From Gallionella sp. (GTDB lineage Bacteria > Pseudomonadota > Gammaproteobacteria > Burkholderiales > Gallionellaceae), in the NCBI GenBank assembly GCA_030652475.1, contig JAUSAO010000045.1, forward strand, positions 1-64,000: 64,000 bases of DNA, given 5' to 3'. Of this stretch, positions 24,566-35,272 are shown piece after piece. A program made the position numbers and the translations under genes. The notes under the pieces were generated by a model. That model had not been told where the DNA came from. It made no database searches and saw only the letters and a program-made list of their open reading frames with translations. Numbering within the stretch: the first letter of the stretch is position 1; each line of letters starts with the position of its first letter.

Positions 24566-25800
24566 TGGCTGATTTTTTCTTTTGACCATTCGATCTGTTT
24601 CAGTTTGATCGGCGTTTTGGCGGGCAAGGTTATCGTGTTCGCAGCGCGTTCATTCATCAGCATGTCTTGTGGTTCTTCAGTAATTTCCTCCAGCTTGTTC
24701 GTGTGCCCTACCTTGTTATTGCCAGCGTTTGCGGCTTCGCTTCGGGCTTGTTGCTCAGTGGCCAGCGCTTTTGCCTTGCGCTCGGCTTTGAGTCTCTTTT
24801 CCAGCGCGCTGTGTTCGGCGTTGCGTCGTTTGGCTTCGGCATTAATTTCGGCTCGGCGTTGCGCTGCGGCGGCTTCAAATCCGGCATTGCGTCGTTCTGA
24901 CTCGGCTTTACGCCTGGTCTTTTCTTCATTTTGTGCTTGCAGCTTGGCCGCCTGCGCCTCGATTTTGGCCTGCTTGTAAGCCAATATTTGTGCTTCGCGT
25001 GCCGCATCGGCGACTGCTTTTTGTCTGGCCTGTTCAGCAGCCTGGGCAAGTGCGGCCTGTTCGGCTTCCTTGCGTGCGGTCTCGATTCTTGTCGCTTCGG
25101 CGGCTTTTACACGTTCGGCATCTTCGCGGGCCAGCAGTTGTTCCCGGGCCAGTTTGCGGCTGGCAATACCCCCGGTAATGACATCGCGTTGTGCCAGATA
25201 GGCATTGCGACTGTTTACATCGCTGGCATTGTTTGCTGCGCCGCTCAGCCACATTGAGGCTGCGGCGCTGTCCTGCGCAACACCAAGCCCGTTTTCATAA
25301 CATACGCCCAGTTGCGCGTGGGCGCCGGCATTGCCCTGTGCTGCAGCCAGGCGATACCATTTGATGGCTTCCGGGTAATCCTGGGGTACGCCTTGTCCTG
25401 CCGCGTGCATCTCGCCGATGTGCAGTTGGGCTGATGCATTGTCCTGCTTGGCGGAGGATGAAAACCAGCGCATGGCCTTTTTGAAATCCTGTGGCACGCC
25501 TTTGCCCGTTAAGTACAGTTCGCCCAGATTGCTCTGGGCTTGCGCATGCCCTTGCTCAGCCGCAGCCAGATACCATTGCAGGGCTATGCGGTAATCCTTC
25601 AGGATGATACGACCCTGGCTGTACAGCACGCCCAGATTGAACTGCGCGAGCGGATCGCCTTTTTCTGCAAGGGGTGTAAACAGGGTTGCGGCTTTCGCGT
25701 AATCACCCGCCTCCTGTGCACGCTGTGCCTCGTTCAATAAATCGGTTTCGGCGTGTGAGGCTGCGGAAATCAGCAGCATCAATAGCATAAGTATGCGCAT
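24562..25800 (-). CDS. SEL1-repeat protein with coiled-coil C-terminus
   Basis: 412 aa. A signal peptide (about residues 1-17, ending SHA) sends it to the periplasm. Residues ~20-185 hold about five SEL1/TPR repeats (for example AQFNLGVLYSQGRI, AQSNLGELYLTGKGVPQDF, HAQLGVCYENGLGVAQD). Residues ~210-350 are Ala/Glu/Lys/Arg-rich and should form a long coiled coil. The C-terminal tail (LPAKTPIKLKQIEWSKEK) is short and basic. SEL1 proteins act as scaffolds; no partner is evident. A 42-aa ORF lies 18 bp upstream in the same direction. The gene ends against tilS with overlapping stops. Confidence 0.8.
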   Translation of the reverse strand: MRILMLLMLLISAASHAETDLLNEAQRAQEAGDYAKAATLFTPLAEKGDPLAQFNLGVLYSQGRIILKDYRIALQWYLAAAEQGHAQAQSNLGELYLTGKGVPQDFKKAMRWFSSSAKQDNASAQLHIGEMHAAGQGVPQDYPEAIKWYRLAAAQGNAGAHAQLGVCYENGLGVAQDSAAASMWLSGAANNASDVNSRNAYLAQRDVITGGIASRKLAREQLLAREDAERVKAAEATRIETARKEAEQAALAQAAEQARQKAVADAAREAQILAYKQAKIEAQAAKLQAQNEEKTRRKAESERRNAGFEAAAAQRRAEINAEAKRRNAEHSALEKRLKAERKAKALATEQQARSEAANAGNNKVGHTNKLEEITEEPQDMLMNERAANTITLPAKTPIKLKQIEWSKEKISH

Positions 25801-25818
25801 AAGTGATTTGTAGGCTGT

Positions 25819-25947
25819 TCAGGTTCGGCGGTAATGCGATCTGATTACGGCATAAAATTCGGTCGCCGGAATTTCAATGCCATCGCAAAAGAAGCGGGTC
25901 GGATAAGCTCGGTAAATGCGCTCGTTGATTCTGAAGGTTACACTCAT
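25819..25947 (-). CDS. Small 42-aa protein, unknown
   Basis: An ATG at 25947 follows a clear ribosome site (AAGGGAAG, about 6 nt before). The peptide MSVTFRINERIYRAYPTRFF continues CDGIEIPATEFYAVIRSHYR and ends RT, with a plausible beta-strand then helix pattern and many aromatic residues. It ends 18 bp before the SEL1-repeat gene and is probably in the same transcript. No family recognised. The good ribosome site and normal composition favour a real gene. Confidence 0.5.
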   Translation of the reverse strand: MSVTFRINERIYRAYPTRFFCDGIEIPATEFYAVIRSHYRRT

Positions 25948-26248
25948 GATCGCTTCCCTTCGCGTTTCGGCTGATATATGTCGGGATAATGCAGAGGGTG
26001 TGCTTAATTGGACCCCCCTTTGGTTTCAATATCGGCAATTGCCAGGAAATCTTTACCCGGGCGCATTTTAATATGACCCCGGCAAATTTACTGGCTGGTT
26101 TTTGGTTCGCCAGCCGCAAATTATGTGGGTGTGTTCCAGCGCTGGTTGCTGGCGCGGGCCGGGCGACAGGCCAGCCAAAGCCTGATAGAATGCGCGGTCG
26201 TTATTTTATTAACTTTGAATTTTATTAACTTTGTCTGGAGAATGTAAC
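25948..26248. other. Intergenic region with transposon-end-like boxes
   Basis: No gene is recognised here. TTAATTGGACCCC (26004-26016) and TTAATATGACCCC (26068-26080) match at 11 of 13 positions. Paired boxes ending in a run of C, 64 bp apart, resemble one end of an IS21-type element without its transposase. The segment from about 26190 should hold the ndk promoter; a direct repeat TTTTATTAACTTTG precedes the ndk ribosome site. Confidence 0.35.
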
Positions 26249-26674
26249 ATGGCTGTTGAACGTACCCTGTCGATTATCAAACCTGATGCCGTTGCCAAAA
26301 ATGTCATCGGTCAAATTTATTCCCGTTTTGAAGGTGCTGGCCTGAAGATTATCGCTGCGCGCATGACGCAATTGTCACGCGCCGAAGCGGAAGGTTTTTA
26401 CGCTGTACACGCTGCACGCCCTTTCTTCAACGACCTGGTCAGCTTCATGATCTCCGGTCCGGTGATGATCCAGGCGCTGGAAGGCGAAGGCGCGATCTTG
26501 AAAAATCGTGACCTGATGGGCGCGACTGATCCGAAAAAGGCTGACAAAGGTACGATACGCGCTGATTTTGCTGACAGTATCGATGCGAATGCCGTGCACG
26601 GTTCCGATGCGGCTGAAACCGCTGCGGTGGAAATCGCCTATTTCTTCCCGGCTTTGAACGTTTACTCGCGTTAA
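26249..26674 (+). CDS. ndk: Nucleoside diphosphate kinase
   Basis: 141 aa from the ATG at 26249 ([20 protein letters not shown]) with GGAG upstream; six upstream in-frame codons are not part of the family. The enzyme moves the gamma-phosphate from ATP to nucleoside diphosphates through phospho-His. The active-site motif NAVHGSD is present near residue 114, with RSD-type [18 protein letters not shown] context intact. It begins the ndk-rlmN-pilW-rodZ-ispG-hisS-yfgM-bamB-der block; rlmN starts within its stop codon (TAATG). Confidence 0.97.
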   Translation: MAVERTLSIIKPDAVAKNVIGQIYSRFEGAGLKIIAARMTQLSRAEAEGFYAVHAARPFFNDLVSFMISGPVMIQALEGEGAILKNRDLMGATDPKKADKGTIRADFADSIDANAVHGSDAAETAAVEIAYFFPALNVYSR

Positions 26675-27768
26675 TGAAACAAAACCTCCTCGATCTTGAT
26701 GCCCACGCACTGAGCGCTTATTTCACGGAAATGGGCGAGAAGCCGTTTCGTGCCAAGCAGTTGCTGCGCTGGATGTATCAGGTTGGGGAGTCCGATTTTG
26801 CCGCGATGACAGATATCGCGGCAACGTTGCGTGAGAAGCTCGCGCAATGCGCGTGTATTAACGCGCCCGATGTCATGCGCGAAGAGCTGTCTGAAGACGG
26901 TACGCGCAAGTGGCTGTTGAATATGGGTACGGGCAATGCCGTGGAAGCGGTGTATATCCCCGAAGCGACACGCGGGACGCTGTGTATCTCCTCGCAGGCC
27001 GGATGTGCGCTGGATTGCTCGTTTTGCTCTACCGGCAAGCAGGGTTTTAATCGCAATCTCAGTGTGGCGGAAATTATCGGCCAGCTGTGGTGGGCGAATC
27101 ATCAGTTAGGCAAGAATGCCGAAGGCAACTGGGCGATCAGCAATGTGGTGATGATGGGCATGGGCGAGCCCTTGCTGAATTTCGATAATACGGTGAGCGC
27201 GCTGCGCCTGATGCTGGATGACCAGGCTTACGGCCTGTCGCGTCGCCGCGTGACGGTATCTACTTCCGGCATCGTGCCGGCGATGGACAGGTTGCGCGAA
27301 GAATGTCCGGTGGCGCTGGCGGTGTCGTTGCATGCGCCAAACGATGCCCTGCGTGACCAGCTTGTGCCGATCAATCAAAAGTATCCGCTCAAGGAATTGC
27401 TGGCGGCCTGCCGGCGTTATCTGGAGCGCGCGCCGCGCGATTTCATTACGTTTGAATATGTGATGCTGGATGGGGTAAATGACTCGGTGCAGCAGGCGCA
27501 TGAGCTGGTGCGGCGGGTAGCAGATACGCCGTGCAAATTTAACCTGATTCCGTTTAATCCGTTTCCGCAGTCTCCCTATAAACGTTCCACAACGGACGCC
27601 ATACAGCGGTTTCGCGATGTGCTGATGCAGGCGGATATTGTCACCACTACGCGCAAAACGCGCGGCGAGGATATCGCCGCGGCCTGCGGACAGTTGGCGG
27701 GGCAGGTGCTCGACAAGACCAGGCGCACGGCGCGCGTTGCGTTCCAGACAAACGGGGTGTCACGATGA
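26674..27768 (+). CDS. rlmN: Dual-specificity RNA methyltransferase RlmN
   Basis: 364 aa. A radical-SAM enzyme that makes m2A2503 in 23S rRNA and m2A37 in some tRNAs. The CxxxCxxC cluster motif is in [20 protein letters not shown] near residue 111, followed by [12 protein letters not shown] and [13 protein letters not shown]. The C-terminal catalytic Cys region [19 protein letters not shown] near 330-350 is complete. Its start overlaps the ndk stop and its own stop overlaps pilW by 4 nt, so translation is coupled through the block. Confidence 0.97.
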   Translation: MKQNLLDLDAHALSAYFTEMGEKPFRAKQLLRWMYQVGESDFAAMTDIAATLREKLAQCACINAPDVMREELSEDGTRKWLLNMGTGNAVEAVYIPEATRGTLCISSQAGCALDCSFCSTGKQGFNRNLSVAEIIGQLWWANHQLGKNAEGNWAISNVVMMGMGEPLLNFDNTVSALRLMLDDQAYGLSRRRVTVSTSGIVPAMDRLREECPVALAVSLHAPNDALRDQLVPINQKYPLKELLAACRRYLERAPRDFITFEYVMLDGVNDSVQQAHELVRRVADTPCKFNLIPFNPFPQSPYKRSTTDAIQRFRDVLMQADIVTTTRKTRGEDIAAACGQLAGQVLDKTRRTARVAFQTNGVSR

Positions 27769-28517
27769 ATTATGTTTTTGCTTTACTGCTTTTGTTGCTG
27801 GCCGGCTGTGCCACGAGTGGTCATTCGACCACACAACAGAGCCAGGAAAAATCCCGGGCCAATGCCAGAATTCATACCGAATTGGCGGGTTTGTATTTTG
27901 AGCGTAACCAGATGGGTGTCGCGCTGTCCGAAATCGACCTGGCCTTGCAGTCGGATCGTAATTACGCGCCGGCTTATAGTGTGCGCGGCTTGATCAATAT
28001 GGCGCTGCATGAGAATAAGGCGGCTGAAGAGGACTTTCAGCAAAGCCTGCGTCTGGATAAAACCGAGTCCGAAACGCATAACAACTACGGCTGGTTCTTG
28101 TGTCAGCGCGGCAAGGAGCGGGAATCCATCCCGCAATTTATGGCCGCCGTTAAAAACCCCTTGTATTCCACGCCGGAGCGGGCTTATCTGAACGCCGGGC
28201 TGTGCTCCAGGAAAGCGGGAAACAACAGCGATGCCGAGGAGTTTTTAAAGCGCGCCTTGCAGTTGCAGCCGGATTTGCTACAGGCCTTGCAGGCGTTGGC
28301 GGAGTTGAAATTTACCGAAGGCGACTACTCTTCCGCAAAAAAATATTTCACAAGTTATGTGCAAAAAAATAACAATTTGTCGGCCGGACAGCTCTGGCTG
28401 GCGGTACGTATCGAGCGCAGGGTCGGGGACGCGAATGCCGAGGCAAGTTATGCCTTGCAGTTGCGCCAACGTTACCCTGATGCCCGTGAAACTCAATTGC
28501 TGATGCAGGGTGAATGA
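27765..28517 (+). CDS. pilW: Type IV pilus assembly lipoprotein PilW/PilF
   Basis: 250 aa. Lipoprotein signal with [10 protein letters not shown] (lipidated Cys near residue 15). The body is a run of TPR repeats (for example [20 protein letters not shown], then a [20 protein letters not shown] repeat). PilF/PilW is an outer-membrane pilotin that helps PilQ secretin assemble. The gene order rlmN-pilW-rodZ-ispG is typical of Beta- and Gammaproteobacteria. It overlaps both neighbours by ATGA. Confidence 0.92.
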   Translation: MNYVFALLLLLLAGCATSGHSTTQQSQEKSRANARIHTELAGLYFERNQMGVALSEIDLALQSDRNYAPAYSVRGLINMALHENKAAEEDFQQSLRLDKTESETHNNYGWFLCQRGKERESIPQFMAAVKNPLYSTPERAYLNAGLCSRKAGNNSDAEEFLKRALQLQPDLLQALQALAELKFTEGDYSSAKKYFTSYVQKNNNLSAGQLWLAVRIERRVGDANAEASYALQLRQRYPDARETQLLMQGE

Positions 28518-29401
28518 TGGAACAGTTACAAGAGAATAAGCCGGTCGATGTTGTGGATGAACTGCCGGGCGACAGTACAGCACAGCGCCTGTCGGTAGGA
28601 CAGTTGCTGCGCGGGGGTCGTGAGCGTGCGGGGTTGAGCGTGGAGGAAGTGGTTGGCAAGATTAAGCTCGCTTCTCGTCAAATCGAGGCGCTGGAGGCCG
28701 ATGATTTTCAGTCGCTGCCGGAGACCGCTTTTGTGCGCGGCTTTGTGCGCAGCTATGCCAAATTGCTGGAAATGGACGCACAACCGCTGCTGGATGCCTT
28801 GCCGGGTGCTAAACCCGCACAGGTAAAAGTGGATCCGCTCCATGTTGAAGCGCCATTTCCGACAGCATGGACGAAGCGCCAGCAGAGTTTTAATTTGCTG
28901 ATTGCCGCATTTCTGGTTGTGCTGGCGATAGCCGGATTTGCAGTATGGCAGGCCAATACAACGGAGCCGGTTGCAGACGAGCAGCAGGCACAGACCGTGG
29001 CGGATGAGGCGCTGGTTGAAATGTCGCTGCCATTGTCTGAACAGGTAGAGATGCTGGAAGGTTCAGTCGTGCCTGAATCCGGTGTACCCGATGCGGTTGC
29101 AGTGGCACAATCGCCGGAGGCGGCAGCGGTCAGAACCCCGGCTGGCGTGACTCAATCGGTAGCAGCGTTGCATCTGGTGTTCGACAAGGAATCCTGGGCG
29201 GAAATCAAGGATCGAAGTGGCAAAATGCTGTCCAGGCAAGTCAATCTGCCTGGTAGCGAATTGCGTTTGGAAGGGCTTGCGCCGTTTGAACTGGTGATCG
29301 GTCATGCAACTGCTGTGCGCTTGTATTTACGGGACAAGCCTGTAGATCTGTCGTCGTACATTAACGCCAGCAGTGATGTCGCGCGTTTGACACTGGAGTA
29401 A
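28514..29401 (+). CDS. rodZ: Cytoskeletal/cell-shape protein RodZ
   Basis: 295 aa. The N-terminal HTH ([20 protein letters not shown], residues ~34-53) is the MreB-binding domain; [19 protein letters not shown] follows. A single membrane helix lies at ~128-147 ([20 protein letters not shown]), and the C-terminal periplasmic DUF4115 domain ([20 protein letters not shown]) closes the protein. RodZ links MreB to the wall elongation machinery. The codon after the start is also ATG, so the exact first residue is open. It overlaps pilW by 4 nt. Confidence 0.93.
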   Translation: MMEQLQENKPVDVVDELPGDSTAQRLSVGQLLRGGRERAGLSVEEVVGKIKLASRQIEALEADDFQSLPETAFVRGFVRSYAKLLEMDAQPLLDALPGAKPAQVKVDPLHVEAPFPTAWTKRQQSFNLLIAAFLVVLAIAGFAVWQANTTEPVADEQQAQTVADEALVEMSLPLSEQVEMLEGSVVPESGVPDAVAVAQSPEAAAVRTPAGVTQSVAALHLVFDKESWAEIKDRSGKMLSRQVNLPGSELRLEGLAPFELVIGHATAVRLYLRDKPVDLSSYINASSDVARLTLE

Positions 29402-29409
29402 TAGTGAAT

Positions 29410-30642
29410 ATGATTAAACGTCGCCCGTCACAACGGGTGCTGGTAGGTAAAGTGATGCTGGGTGGCGGTGCGCCTGTCGTGGTGCAATCCATGACCAATA
29501 CCGATACCGCAGATGCGGATGCCACTACCAGGCAGGTGTTCGAACTGGCCAAGGCGGGTTCGGAATTGGTGCGTATTACGGTCAATACCCCTGAGGCTGC
29601 CGCGCAAGTGGCCGGCATACGCAGGCGGCTCGATGATTTGGGATGTCATGTGCCGCTGGTGGGTGATTTTCATTACAACGGTCACCGTTTGTTGACGGAC
29701 TATCCGGATTGCGCGCAAGCCCTGGCGAAATACCGCATCAATCCCGGCAATGTCGGGCGTAATCGTGAAGAGGATGACCCGTTCACCATTATGATACAAA
29801 CTGCGATTCGTTATGATAAGCCGGTACGCATAGGCGTGAACTGGGGCAGCCTGGACCAGAAACTGGTGGTGCGCATGATGGACGAGAACGCGCAACTGGC
29901 TGAACCTCGTGATGTAAAAGAAGTCACCCGCGCCGCGTTGATCGTGTCTGCATTGGAGAGTGCACAACGCGCCGAACAGCTGGGTCTGCCGCATAACCGC
30001 ATCGTGTTGTCATGCAAGGTCAGTGAAGTTCAGGATTTGATTGCTGTTTACCGCGCCCTGACGCAGCAATGCGACTACGCTCTGCACCTGGGGTTGACCG
30101 AAGCAGGCATGGGTTCCAAGGGAATTGTCGCCTCTAGCGCCGCATTGGCGGTGCTGTTGCAGGAAGGGATAGGCGATACCATACGCATCTCGCTGACACC
30201 GGAACCGGGTGGTGATCGCACACAGGAAGTGCTGGTTGGTCAGGAAATATTGCAGACCATGGGTTTGCGTGCGTTTGCGCCCATGGTGACGGCCTGTCCG
30301 GGATGTGGCCGCACCACCAGCAGCTTCTTTCAGGAATTGGCACAAAGTATCCAGCGTCATTTGCGCGCGCAGATGCCAATCTGGCGCGAACAGTATGACG
30401 GTGTGGAAAATATGACCGTTGCGGTGATGGGTTGCGTGGTGAACGGGCCGGGTGAGAGCAAGCTGGCGAACATCGGTATCAGTTTGCCCGGTACCGGCGA
30501 AACGCCCGCCGCACCGGTTTATATTGACGGCCAGAAGGCGATGACCCTGCGTGGCGACAACATCGCAACGGAATTCACCGGTATCGTGGATGATTATGTG
30601 GCAAGAAAATACGTTAAACGGGGAGTGGGAAGTGGGGAGTAG
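29410..30642 (+). CDS. ispG: 4-hydroxy-3-methylbut-2-en-1-yl diphosphate synthase
   Basis: 410 aa from the ATG at 29410 (a GTG two codons before is possible). IspG is a [4Fe-4S] enzyme that reduces MEcPP to HMBPP in the MEP isoprenoid pathway. The cluster cysteines are in [11 protein letters not shown] (near residues 299-302) and [12 protein letters not shown] (near 344). The start [11 protein letters not shown] and the INPGNVG segment are family marks. The last codons (KRGVGSGE) are written by a purine-rich inverted repeat that continues past the stop, so the natural C-terminus may have been altered. Confidence 0.96.
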   Translation: MIKRRPSQRVLVGKVMLGGGAPVVVQSMTNTDTADADATTRQVFELAKAGSELVRITVNTPEAAAQVAGIRRRLDDLGCHVPLVGDFHYNGHRLLTDYPDCAQALAKYRINPGNVGRNREEDDPFTIMIQTAIRYDKPVRIGVNWGSLDQKLVVRMMDENAQLAEPRDVKEVTRAALIVSALESAQRAEQLGLPHNRIVLSCKVSEVQDLIAVYRALTQQCDYALHLGLTEAGMGSKGIVASSAALAVLLQEGIGDTIRISLTPEPGGDRTQEVLVGQEILQTMGLRAFAPMVTACPGCGRTTSSFFQELAQSIQRHLRAQMPIWREQYDGVENMTVAVMGCVVNGPGESKLANIGISLPGTGETPAAPVYIDGQKAMTLRGDNIATEFTGIVDDYVARKYVKRGVGSGE

Positions 30643-30686
30643 AAAGTCGGGGTTTCCCACTTTCAACTTACCATTCACCACTCACC
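30621..30686 (+). repeat. Purine/pyrimidine inverted repeat between ispG and hisS
   Basis: A purine-rich arm from 30621 (GGGAGTGGGAAGTGGGGAGT) pairs with the pyrimidine-rich arm ending at 30686, at roughly 21 of 27 positions. It covers the ispG stop codon. A structure of similar base bias lies before der. Confidence 0.55.
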
Positions 30687-30696
30687 AGGATCGAAC

Positions 30697-31971
30697 ATGA
30701 GCAATGAAACATTACAAGCCGTGCGCGGCATGAACGATATTCTGCCGGACGAGGCGGAACTCTGGTTATGGTTTGAAGAAGTGGTACGCGACTGGCTGGC
30801 CAGTTACGGCTATCGCAATATCCGCATGCCGCTGGTTGAACCGACTGCGTTGTTCAAACGGGCGATCGGTGAAGTCACGGATATTGTGGAAAAAGAGATG
30901 TACAGCTTCGAAGATAGCCTGAACGGCGACCAGTTGACGCTGCGTCCTGAAGGTACCGCATCCTGCGTGCGGGCGGTGTTGCAGCACAATTTGCTGTATA
31001 ACGCGCCGCAGCGCTTGTATTACAGCGGGCAAATGTTCCGCCACGAGCGTCCGCAAAAAGGCCGCTATCGTCAGTTTCATCAGGTTGGTGTGGAGGCGCT
31101 GGGTTTTTCCGGTCCGGACGTGGACGCCGAACAAATTTTGATGTGCGCGCGGCTGTGGAAAAAACTGGGCCTGACGGATGTCACGCTGCAACTGAATACA
31201 CTGGGCGATGCGGCGTGCCGCCAACGGCATCGCGCCAAACTGATTGCGTATTTTGAACAGCATAGTGTATCGCTGGATGCCGAAGCGACGCGCCGTCTGC
31301 ACAGCAATCCGCTGCGCATTCTGGACAGCAAGAACCCGGCGATGCAGGCGCTGATTGAAGGCGCACCCAAATTGATGGATGAACTGAACGAAGAGGCGTT
31401 GACGCATTTTGCGGCGCTGCAGGCGATACTCAGGCAGCATGATGTGGCGTTCGAGATCAACCCGCGCCTGGTGCGCGGACTAGATTACTACAACCGTACC
31501 GTGTTCGAGTGGGTGACCACGCGACTGGGTGCACAGGGCACGATTTGTGCGGGTGGCCGTTATGACGGACTGGTCGAACAAATCGGCGGCAAGCCGGCAC
31601 CCGCAATGGGTTTTGCGATGGGGGTGGAGCGTTTGCTGGTATTGTTGCAGGAAGGCGGCATGGCATTGCCCAGGTCAAAAGTGGATGTGTATGTGGTGCA
31701 TCAGGGCGAACTGGCCGGCCAGCTGGCCAGTAAAGTGGCTGAACAATTGCGCGACAGCCAGCTGCGCGTACTGCTGCATTGCGGTGGCGGCAGCTTTAAA
31801 TCGCAAATGAAAAAAGCGGATACCAGTGGTGCACGCGTGGCACTGGTAATCGGGGATGACGAAGCGCGGGCGAACGAGGTCAGTGTCAAGCCTATGCAGG
31901 GCGGCGAGCAGGTGAAAGTGAGCGTGCAGGAACTCACCGTAATGATTAACAAATTTTTCAAGCAGGAGTAG
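30697..31971 (+). CDS. hisS: Histidyl-tRNA synthetase
   Basis: 424 aa, class II synthetase of normal length. Motif 1 region ([20 protein letters not shown]), motif 2 ([16 protein letters not shown] near residue 112), the histidine-specific [15 protein letters not shown] (~258-272) and motif 3 ([13 protein letters not shown] near 307) are present, and the C-terminal anticodon-binding domain closes with [13 protein letters not shown]. The start has an AGGA-type ribosome site in CACCAGGATCGAAC. Part of the ndk-to-der block; yfgM follows after 3 nt. Confidence 0.98.
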   Translation: MSNETLQAVRGMNDILPDEAELWLWFEEVVRDWLASYGYRNIRMPLVEPTALFKRAIGEVTDIVEKEMYSFEDSLNGDQLTLRPEGTASCVRAVLQHNLLYNAPQRLYYSGQMFRHERPQKGRYRQFHQVGVEALGFSGPDVDAEQILMCARLWKKLGLTDVTLQLNTLGDAACRQRHRAKLIAYFEQHSVSLDAEATRRLHSNPLRILDSKNPAMQALIEGAPKLMDELNEEALTHFAALQAILRQHDVAFEINPRLVRGLDYYNRTVFEWVTTRLGAQGTICAGGRYDGLVEQIGGKPAPAMGFAMGVERLLVLLQEGGMALPRSKVDVYVVHQGELAGQLASKVAEQLRDSQLRVLLHCGGGSFKSQMKKADTSGARVALVIGDDEARANEVSVKPMQGGEQVKVSVQELTVMINKFFKQE

Positions 31972-31974
31972 AAC

Positions 31975-32613
31975 ATGGCAGCTTTGGATTTGCAGGAACA
32001 GGAACAACTTGAAACGCTGAAAGCATGGTGGAAGGATAACGCCAACTGGATACTGGCTACGCTGTTGATTGTTGTGGTTGTCATGGGCGGCTGGCGCGGA
32101 TGGCAGTATTACCAGAATAAACAGACTACCGAAGCGGCAATCCTGTATCAGCAATTCGTCGAACAACTGGCCAGCAATGATGCCAAGCGGGTCAACGATG
32201 CCGCAGCGGCGGTGATGGATAAATATGCGGCTACGCCTTATGCTTCACGTGCCGCCTTGATTGCGGCGCAGGTGAATGAATTTGGCAAGGATACCTTGCG
32301 CGCCAAGTCACAATTGCAATGGGTGATCGAACATGCGAAGGAGGACGGCCTGAAAAGTGTAGCCAGCCTGCGCATGGCTTCACTGTTGCTGGATGAAAAG
32401 GATTACGCCGCTGCGCTGAAATTGCTTGAAACCGTGCATGCGGCTTCATTTGATGGTTTGTATGCTGATCTGAAGGGCGACGTGTTGAACGCGCAGGGCA
32501 AGACGGCGGAAGCCAAGGCAGCCTACCAGCTGGCTTATGAGAAACTTGACGCGAAGAGCGCCTACCGTAATCTGGTTCAGATGAAGCTGGATACCTTTGG
32601 AGCGACTAAATGA
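31975..32613 (+). CDS. yfgM: YfgM family TPR-like membrane protein
   Basis: 212 aa. A short cytoplasmic N-terminus (LDLQEQEQLETLKAWWKDN), one membrane helix (WILATLLIVVVVMGGW, ~23-40), then a periplasmic TPR-like domain (YAATPYASRAALIAAQ; LRMASLLLDEKDYAAALKLL). YfgM associates with PpiD and SecYEG in E. coli and helps hand over periplasmic chaperone substrates. Its position between hisS and bamB is the usual one, and it overlaps bamB by 4 nt. Confidence 0.92.
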   Translation: MAALDLQEQEQLETLKAWWKDNANWILATLLIVVVVMGGWRGWQYYQNKQTTEAAILYQQFVEQLASNDAKRVNDAAAAVMDKYAATPYASRAALIAAQVNEFGKDTLRAKSQLQWVIEHAKEDGLKSVASLRMASLLLDEKDYAAALKLLETVHAASFDGLYADLKGDVLNAQGKTAEAKAAYQLAYEKLDAKSAYRNLVQMKLDTFGATK

Positions 32614-33755
32614 AGAAATCAGGGATATTGCTGGCGCTGCTGATTTTGAGTGGCTGCGGCACCATGGATACGGTCAGAGGCTGGATCGGGACGCCCACCG
32701 GCCAGGAACCGGCCAAACTGGTTGAATTTGGCGAGAGGGCTAAATTTACGGAGCGTTGGCATGGTGATTTCGGCGATCCGGGAGTGAATCCTTTGCAGGC
32801 CTCGCTGACACGGGATGCGGTTTATGGCGCATCCGGTAAAGGTACGCTGACGCGTCTGGACCGGGCTACGGGCAAGCAGGTCTGGCGTATAGAAAGCAAT
32901 ATTCGCGTTTCGGCTGGCGTGGGCAGCGGTGAGGGTTTGGTACTGATCGGCAGCGACAAGGGTGAAGTGCATGCCTACGGCGAGGATGGCAAGCTGCGCT
33001 GGAACAGCAAAGTTTCCAGCGAAGTGCTGGGTGTGCCGCAAGTGGCCGATGGCGTTGTCATCGTGCGTAGTGGCGATGGTCATGTTGCCGGTCTGAAGGT
33101 GGTCGACGGCAAACGCCTGTGGGTTTATGAACGCAGCACGCCCGCTCTGGTGGTGCGCAGTCATGCGAGTGTCACGATACAGCGCGGTGTGGCCTTTGCC
33201 GGGTTTGCCGGTGGCAAGCTGAGTGCCATCAAACTGTCAGATGGATCGCTGTTGTGGGAAAACTCCGTGTCGCAACCGCGCGGCAACACCGAACTGGAAC
33301 GCATCAGTGACATTACCAGCAATCCGGTGATAAGCGATGCACAAGTGTGTGCAATCGCGTTTCAGGGGAGTCTGGCCTGCTATGACGCCGTGCAAGGCAG
33401 TCCTTTGTGGAGCCGTAACATCGACAGCGACAAGGGGCTGTTTATTTTGCGCAAACATCTCTATGCAAGCGATGCCGGGGGCGCTGTAATCGCACTGGAT
33501 AAGGACAGCGGCAGTACGGTGTGGAAGAACGACCAGTTGCTGCGGCGTGATGTTTCTGCGCCATATGCGCAGGATGATTTTGTGATAGTTGGCGATTATC
33601 AGGGTTTCCTGCACGCCCTGAGCCGTGAGGATGGCCGTTTCGTGGCGCGTATCAAACTGAACGGTAGTGCCATCCAGGCTGCGCCTGTGCAGATGGATGA
33701 CGGTTTGCTGGTGCAAACACAAAACGGTGATGTTTATTCATTGTCAGTTAAATAA
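32610..33755 (+). CDS. bamB: Outer-membrane assembly lipoprotein BamB
   Basis: 381 aa. Lipoprotein signal with [11 protein letters not shown] (Cys near 16). The remainder is an eight-bladed PQQ-type beta-propeller; repeats are visible as [60 protein letters not shown] and GSTVWKND. BamB is part of the BAM complex that inserts outer-membrane beta-barrels. It is coupled to yfgM by an ATGA overlap and followed by der after a purine/pyrimidine repeat. Confidence 0.95.
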   Translation: MKKSGILLALLILSGCGTMDTVRGWIGTPTGQEPAKLVEFGERAKFTERWHGDFGDPGVNPLQASLTRDAVYGASGKGTLTRLDRATGKQVWRIESNIRVSAGVGSGEGLVLIGSDKGEVHAYGEDGKLRWNSKVSSEVLGVPQVADGVVIVRSGDGHVAGLKVVDGKRLWVYERSTPALVVRSHASVTIQRGVAFAGFAGGKLSAIKLSDGSLLWENSVSQPRGNTELERISDITSNPVISDAQVCAIAFQGSLACYDAVQGSPLWSRNIDSDKGLFILRKHLYASDAGGAVIALDKDSGSTVWKNDQLLRRDVSAPYAQDDFVIVGDYQGFLHALSREDGRFVARIKLNGSAIQAAPVQMDDGLLVQTQNGDVYSLSVK

Positions 33756-33756
33756 A

Positions 33757-33841
33757 GGGAAGAGGGAAGGGGACGCGCCTTTGGCGCTTAAGGGGCAAGA
33801 GACAACCCCTGCCCCCAACTTTCCCTTCTCTCTTCCCCCTA
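33757..33841 (+). repeat. Purine/pyrimidine inverted repeat before der
   Basis: A purine-rich arm (GGGAAGAGGGAAGGGG) from about 33757 and a pyrimidine-rich arm (CTTTCCCTTCTCTCTTCCCC) ending near 33840 flank a centre with a CGCGCCTTTGGCGC hairpin. Similar in base bias to the repeat at 30621-30686. Confidence 0.45.
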
Positions 33842-33862
33842 CACTTTTTTAAGGTTTTCAAA

Positions 33863-35272
33863 ATGTTACCCACACTTGTATTAGTTGGTCGTCCGAATGT
33901 GGGTAAGTCCACTTTGTTCAATCGTCTCACGCGCAGCCGTGATGCCCTGGTCGCGGATCAACCGGGGCTCACCCGTGATCGCCATTATGGCCGTGGGAGG
34001 GTAGGAGAACGTCCCTATCTGGTTGTCGATACCGGCGGTCTGGAGCCCGTTGCCAAAGACGGCATCATGTATGAAATGGCCAGACAAAGCCGACAGGCTG
34101 TAGATGAGGCCGACATCGTCCTGTTTCTGGTGGATGGCCGGGCGGGCTGTACGCCACAGGATCTGATTATTGCCACCCAGTTGCGCAAGACCGGCAAGCC
34201 GATTTTGTTGCTGGTCAACAAGGCCGAAGGCATGGCGCGTGCGCGCGTTACAGCTGAATTTTTTGAGCTGGGGCTGGGGGAGCCGTATCCGATATCCTCT
34301 GCACATGGCGATAATGTTGTTGAAGTGGTTGAAATCGCGCTGGATAACTTTCCTGAGGAGGTTGAAGCGGAAGAAGTTCAACATGACAAGCCGCCGAAAC
34401 TGGCCATCGTCGGACGCCCGAATGTCGGGAAATCCACGCTGGTGAACGCGATTCTGGGTGAGCAACGGGTGATCGCATTCGATCAGCCCGGCACCACGCG
34501 CGACAGTATCTACATCGATTTCGAACGCGATGGAAAACAGTACACCATCATCGACACCGCCGGTGTGCGTCGCCGTGGAAAAGTCGAAGAGGCTATCGAA
34601 AAATTCTCTGTTATCAAGACCATGCAGGCGATTGAAGATGCCAATGTGGTGGTTCTTGTTGTGGATGCCAAGGATCAGATCACCGAGCAGGACGCGCATG
34701 TCGCCGACTTTGTATTACAAGCCGGGCGTGCGCTGGTGCTGGCGGTGAACAAGTGGGACGGGCTGGATGCGCATCAGCGCGAGATGGTCAAGAGCGATAT
34801 TGAGCGCAAACTGCATTTTCTGGGTTTCGCCAAGCGTCATTACATTTCCGCACTGAATGGCAGCGGCATCATTGACGTGTTGAAGTCAGTGGATGCCGCG
34901 TATGACGCGGCGATGGCGAAATTGTCCACGCCCAAGCTGACCCGTGCGCTGATCGGCGCGATCGAGAAACAGGCGCCGCCCAAGGTCGGTCGCTTCCTGC
35001 CCAAGATGCGCTATGCCCATCAGGGCGGCAGCAACCCGCCGCTGATTGTGATTCACGGCAGCGGTCTGGATAATATCCCGGCCAGCTATACGCGTTATCT
35101 GGAACGTGCATTCGCCGAGATTTTCAAGCTGCAGGGCACGCCGATGAAGATTCAGTTCAATTCAAGCAAGAATCCGTTTGAAGGCAAGAAACCCAGAGCC
35201 TTGACCGAAGCCGAACAACGCGCTGCGCACCGCGCTCGAATTCGCGGACGCAAACTGTACGGCAAGCAATAG
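33863..35272 (+). CDS. der: GTPase Der (EngA)
   Basis: 469 aa with two tandem GTPase domains and a C-terminal KH-like domain. First domain: G1 GRPNVGKST near residue 8, G3 DTGG, NKAE. Second: G1 GRPNVGKST near 186, [14 protein letters not shown] near 295. The KH-like end has [11 protein letters not shown] and [11 protein letters not shown]. Der is an essential 50S ribosome assembly factor in the cytoplasm. A ribosome site AAGG precedes the ATG. It is the last gene of the block; the next 250 bp contain no recognised gene. Confidence 0.97.
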   Translation: MLPTLVLVGRPNVGKSTLFNRLTRSRDALVADQPGLTRDRHYGRGRVGERPYLVVDTGGLEPVAKDGIMYEMARQSRQAVDEADIVLFLVDGRAGCTPQDLIIATQLRKTGKPILLLVNKAEGMARARVTAEFFELGLGEPYPISSAHGDNVVEVVEIALDNFPEEVEAEEVQHDKPPKLAIVGRPNVGKSTLVNAILGEQRVIAFDQPGTTRDSIYIDFERDGKQYTIIDTAGVRRRGKVEEAIEKFSVIKTMQAIEDANVVVLVVDAKDQITEQDAHVADFVLQAGRALVLAVNKWDGLDAHQREMVKSDIERKLHFLGFAKRHYISALNGSGIIDVLKSVDAAYDAAMAKLSTPKLTRALIGAIEKQAPPKVGRFLPKMRYAHQGGSNPPLIVIHGSGLDNIPASYTRYLERAFAEIFKLQGTPMKIQFNSSKNPFEGKKPRALTEAEQRAAHRARIRGRKLYGKQ

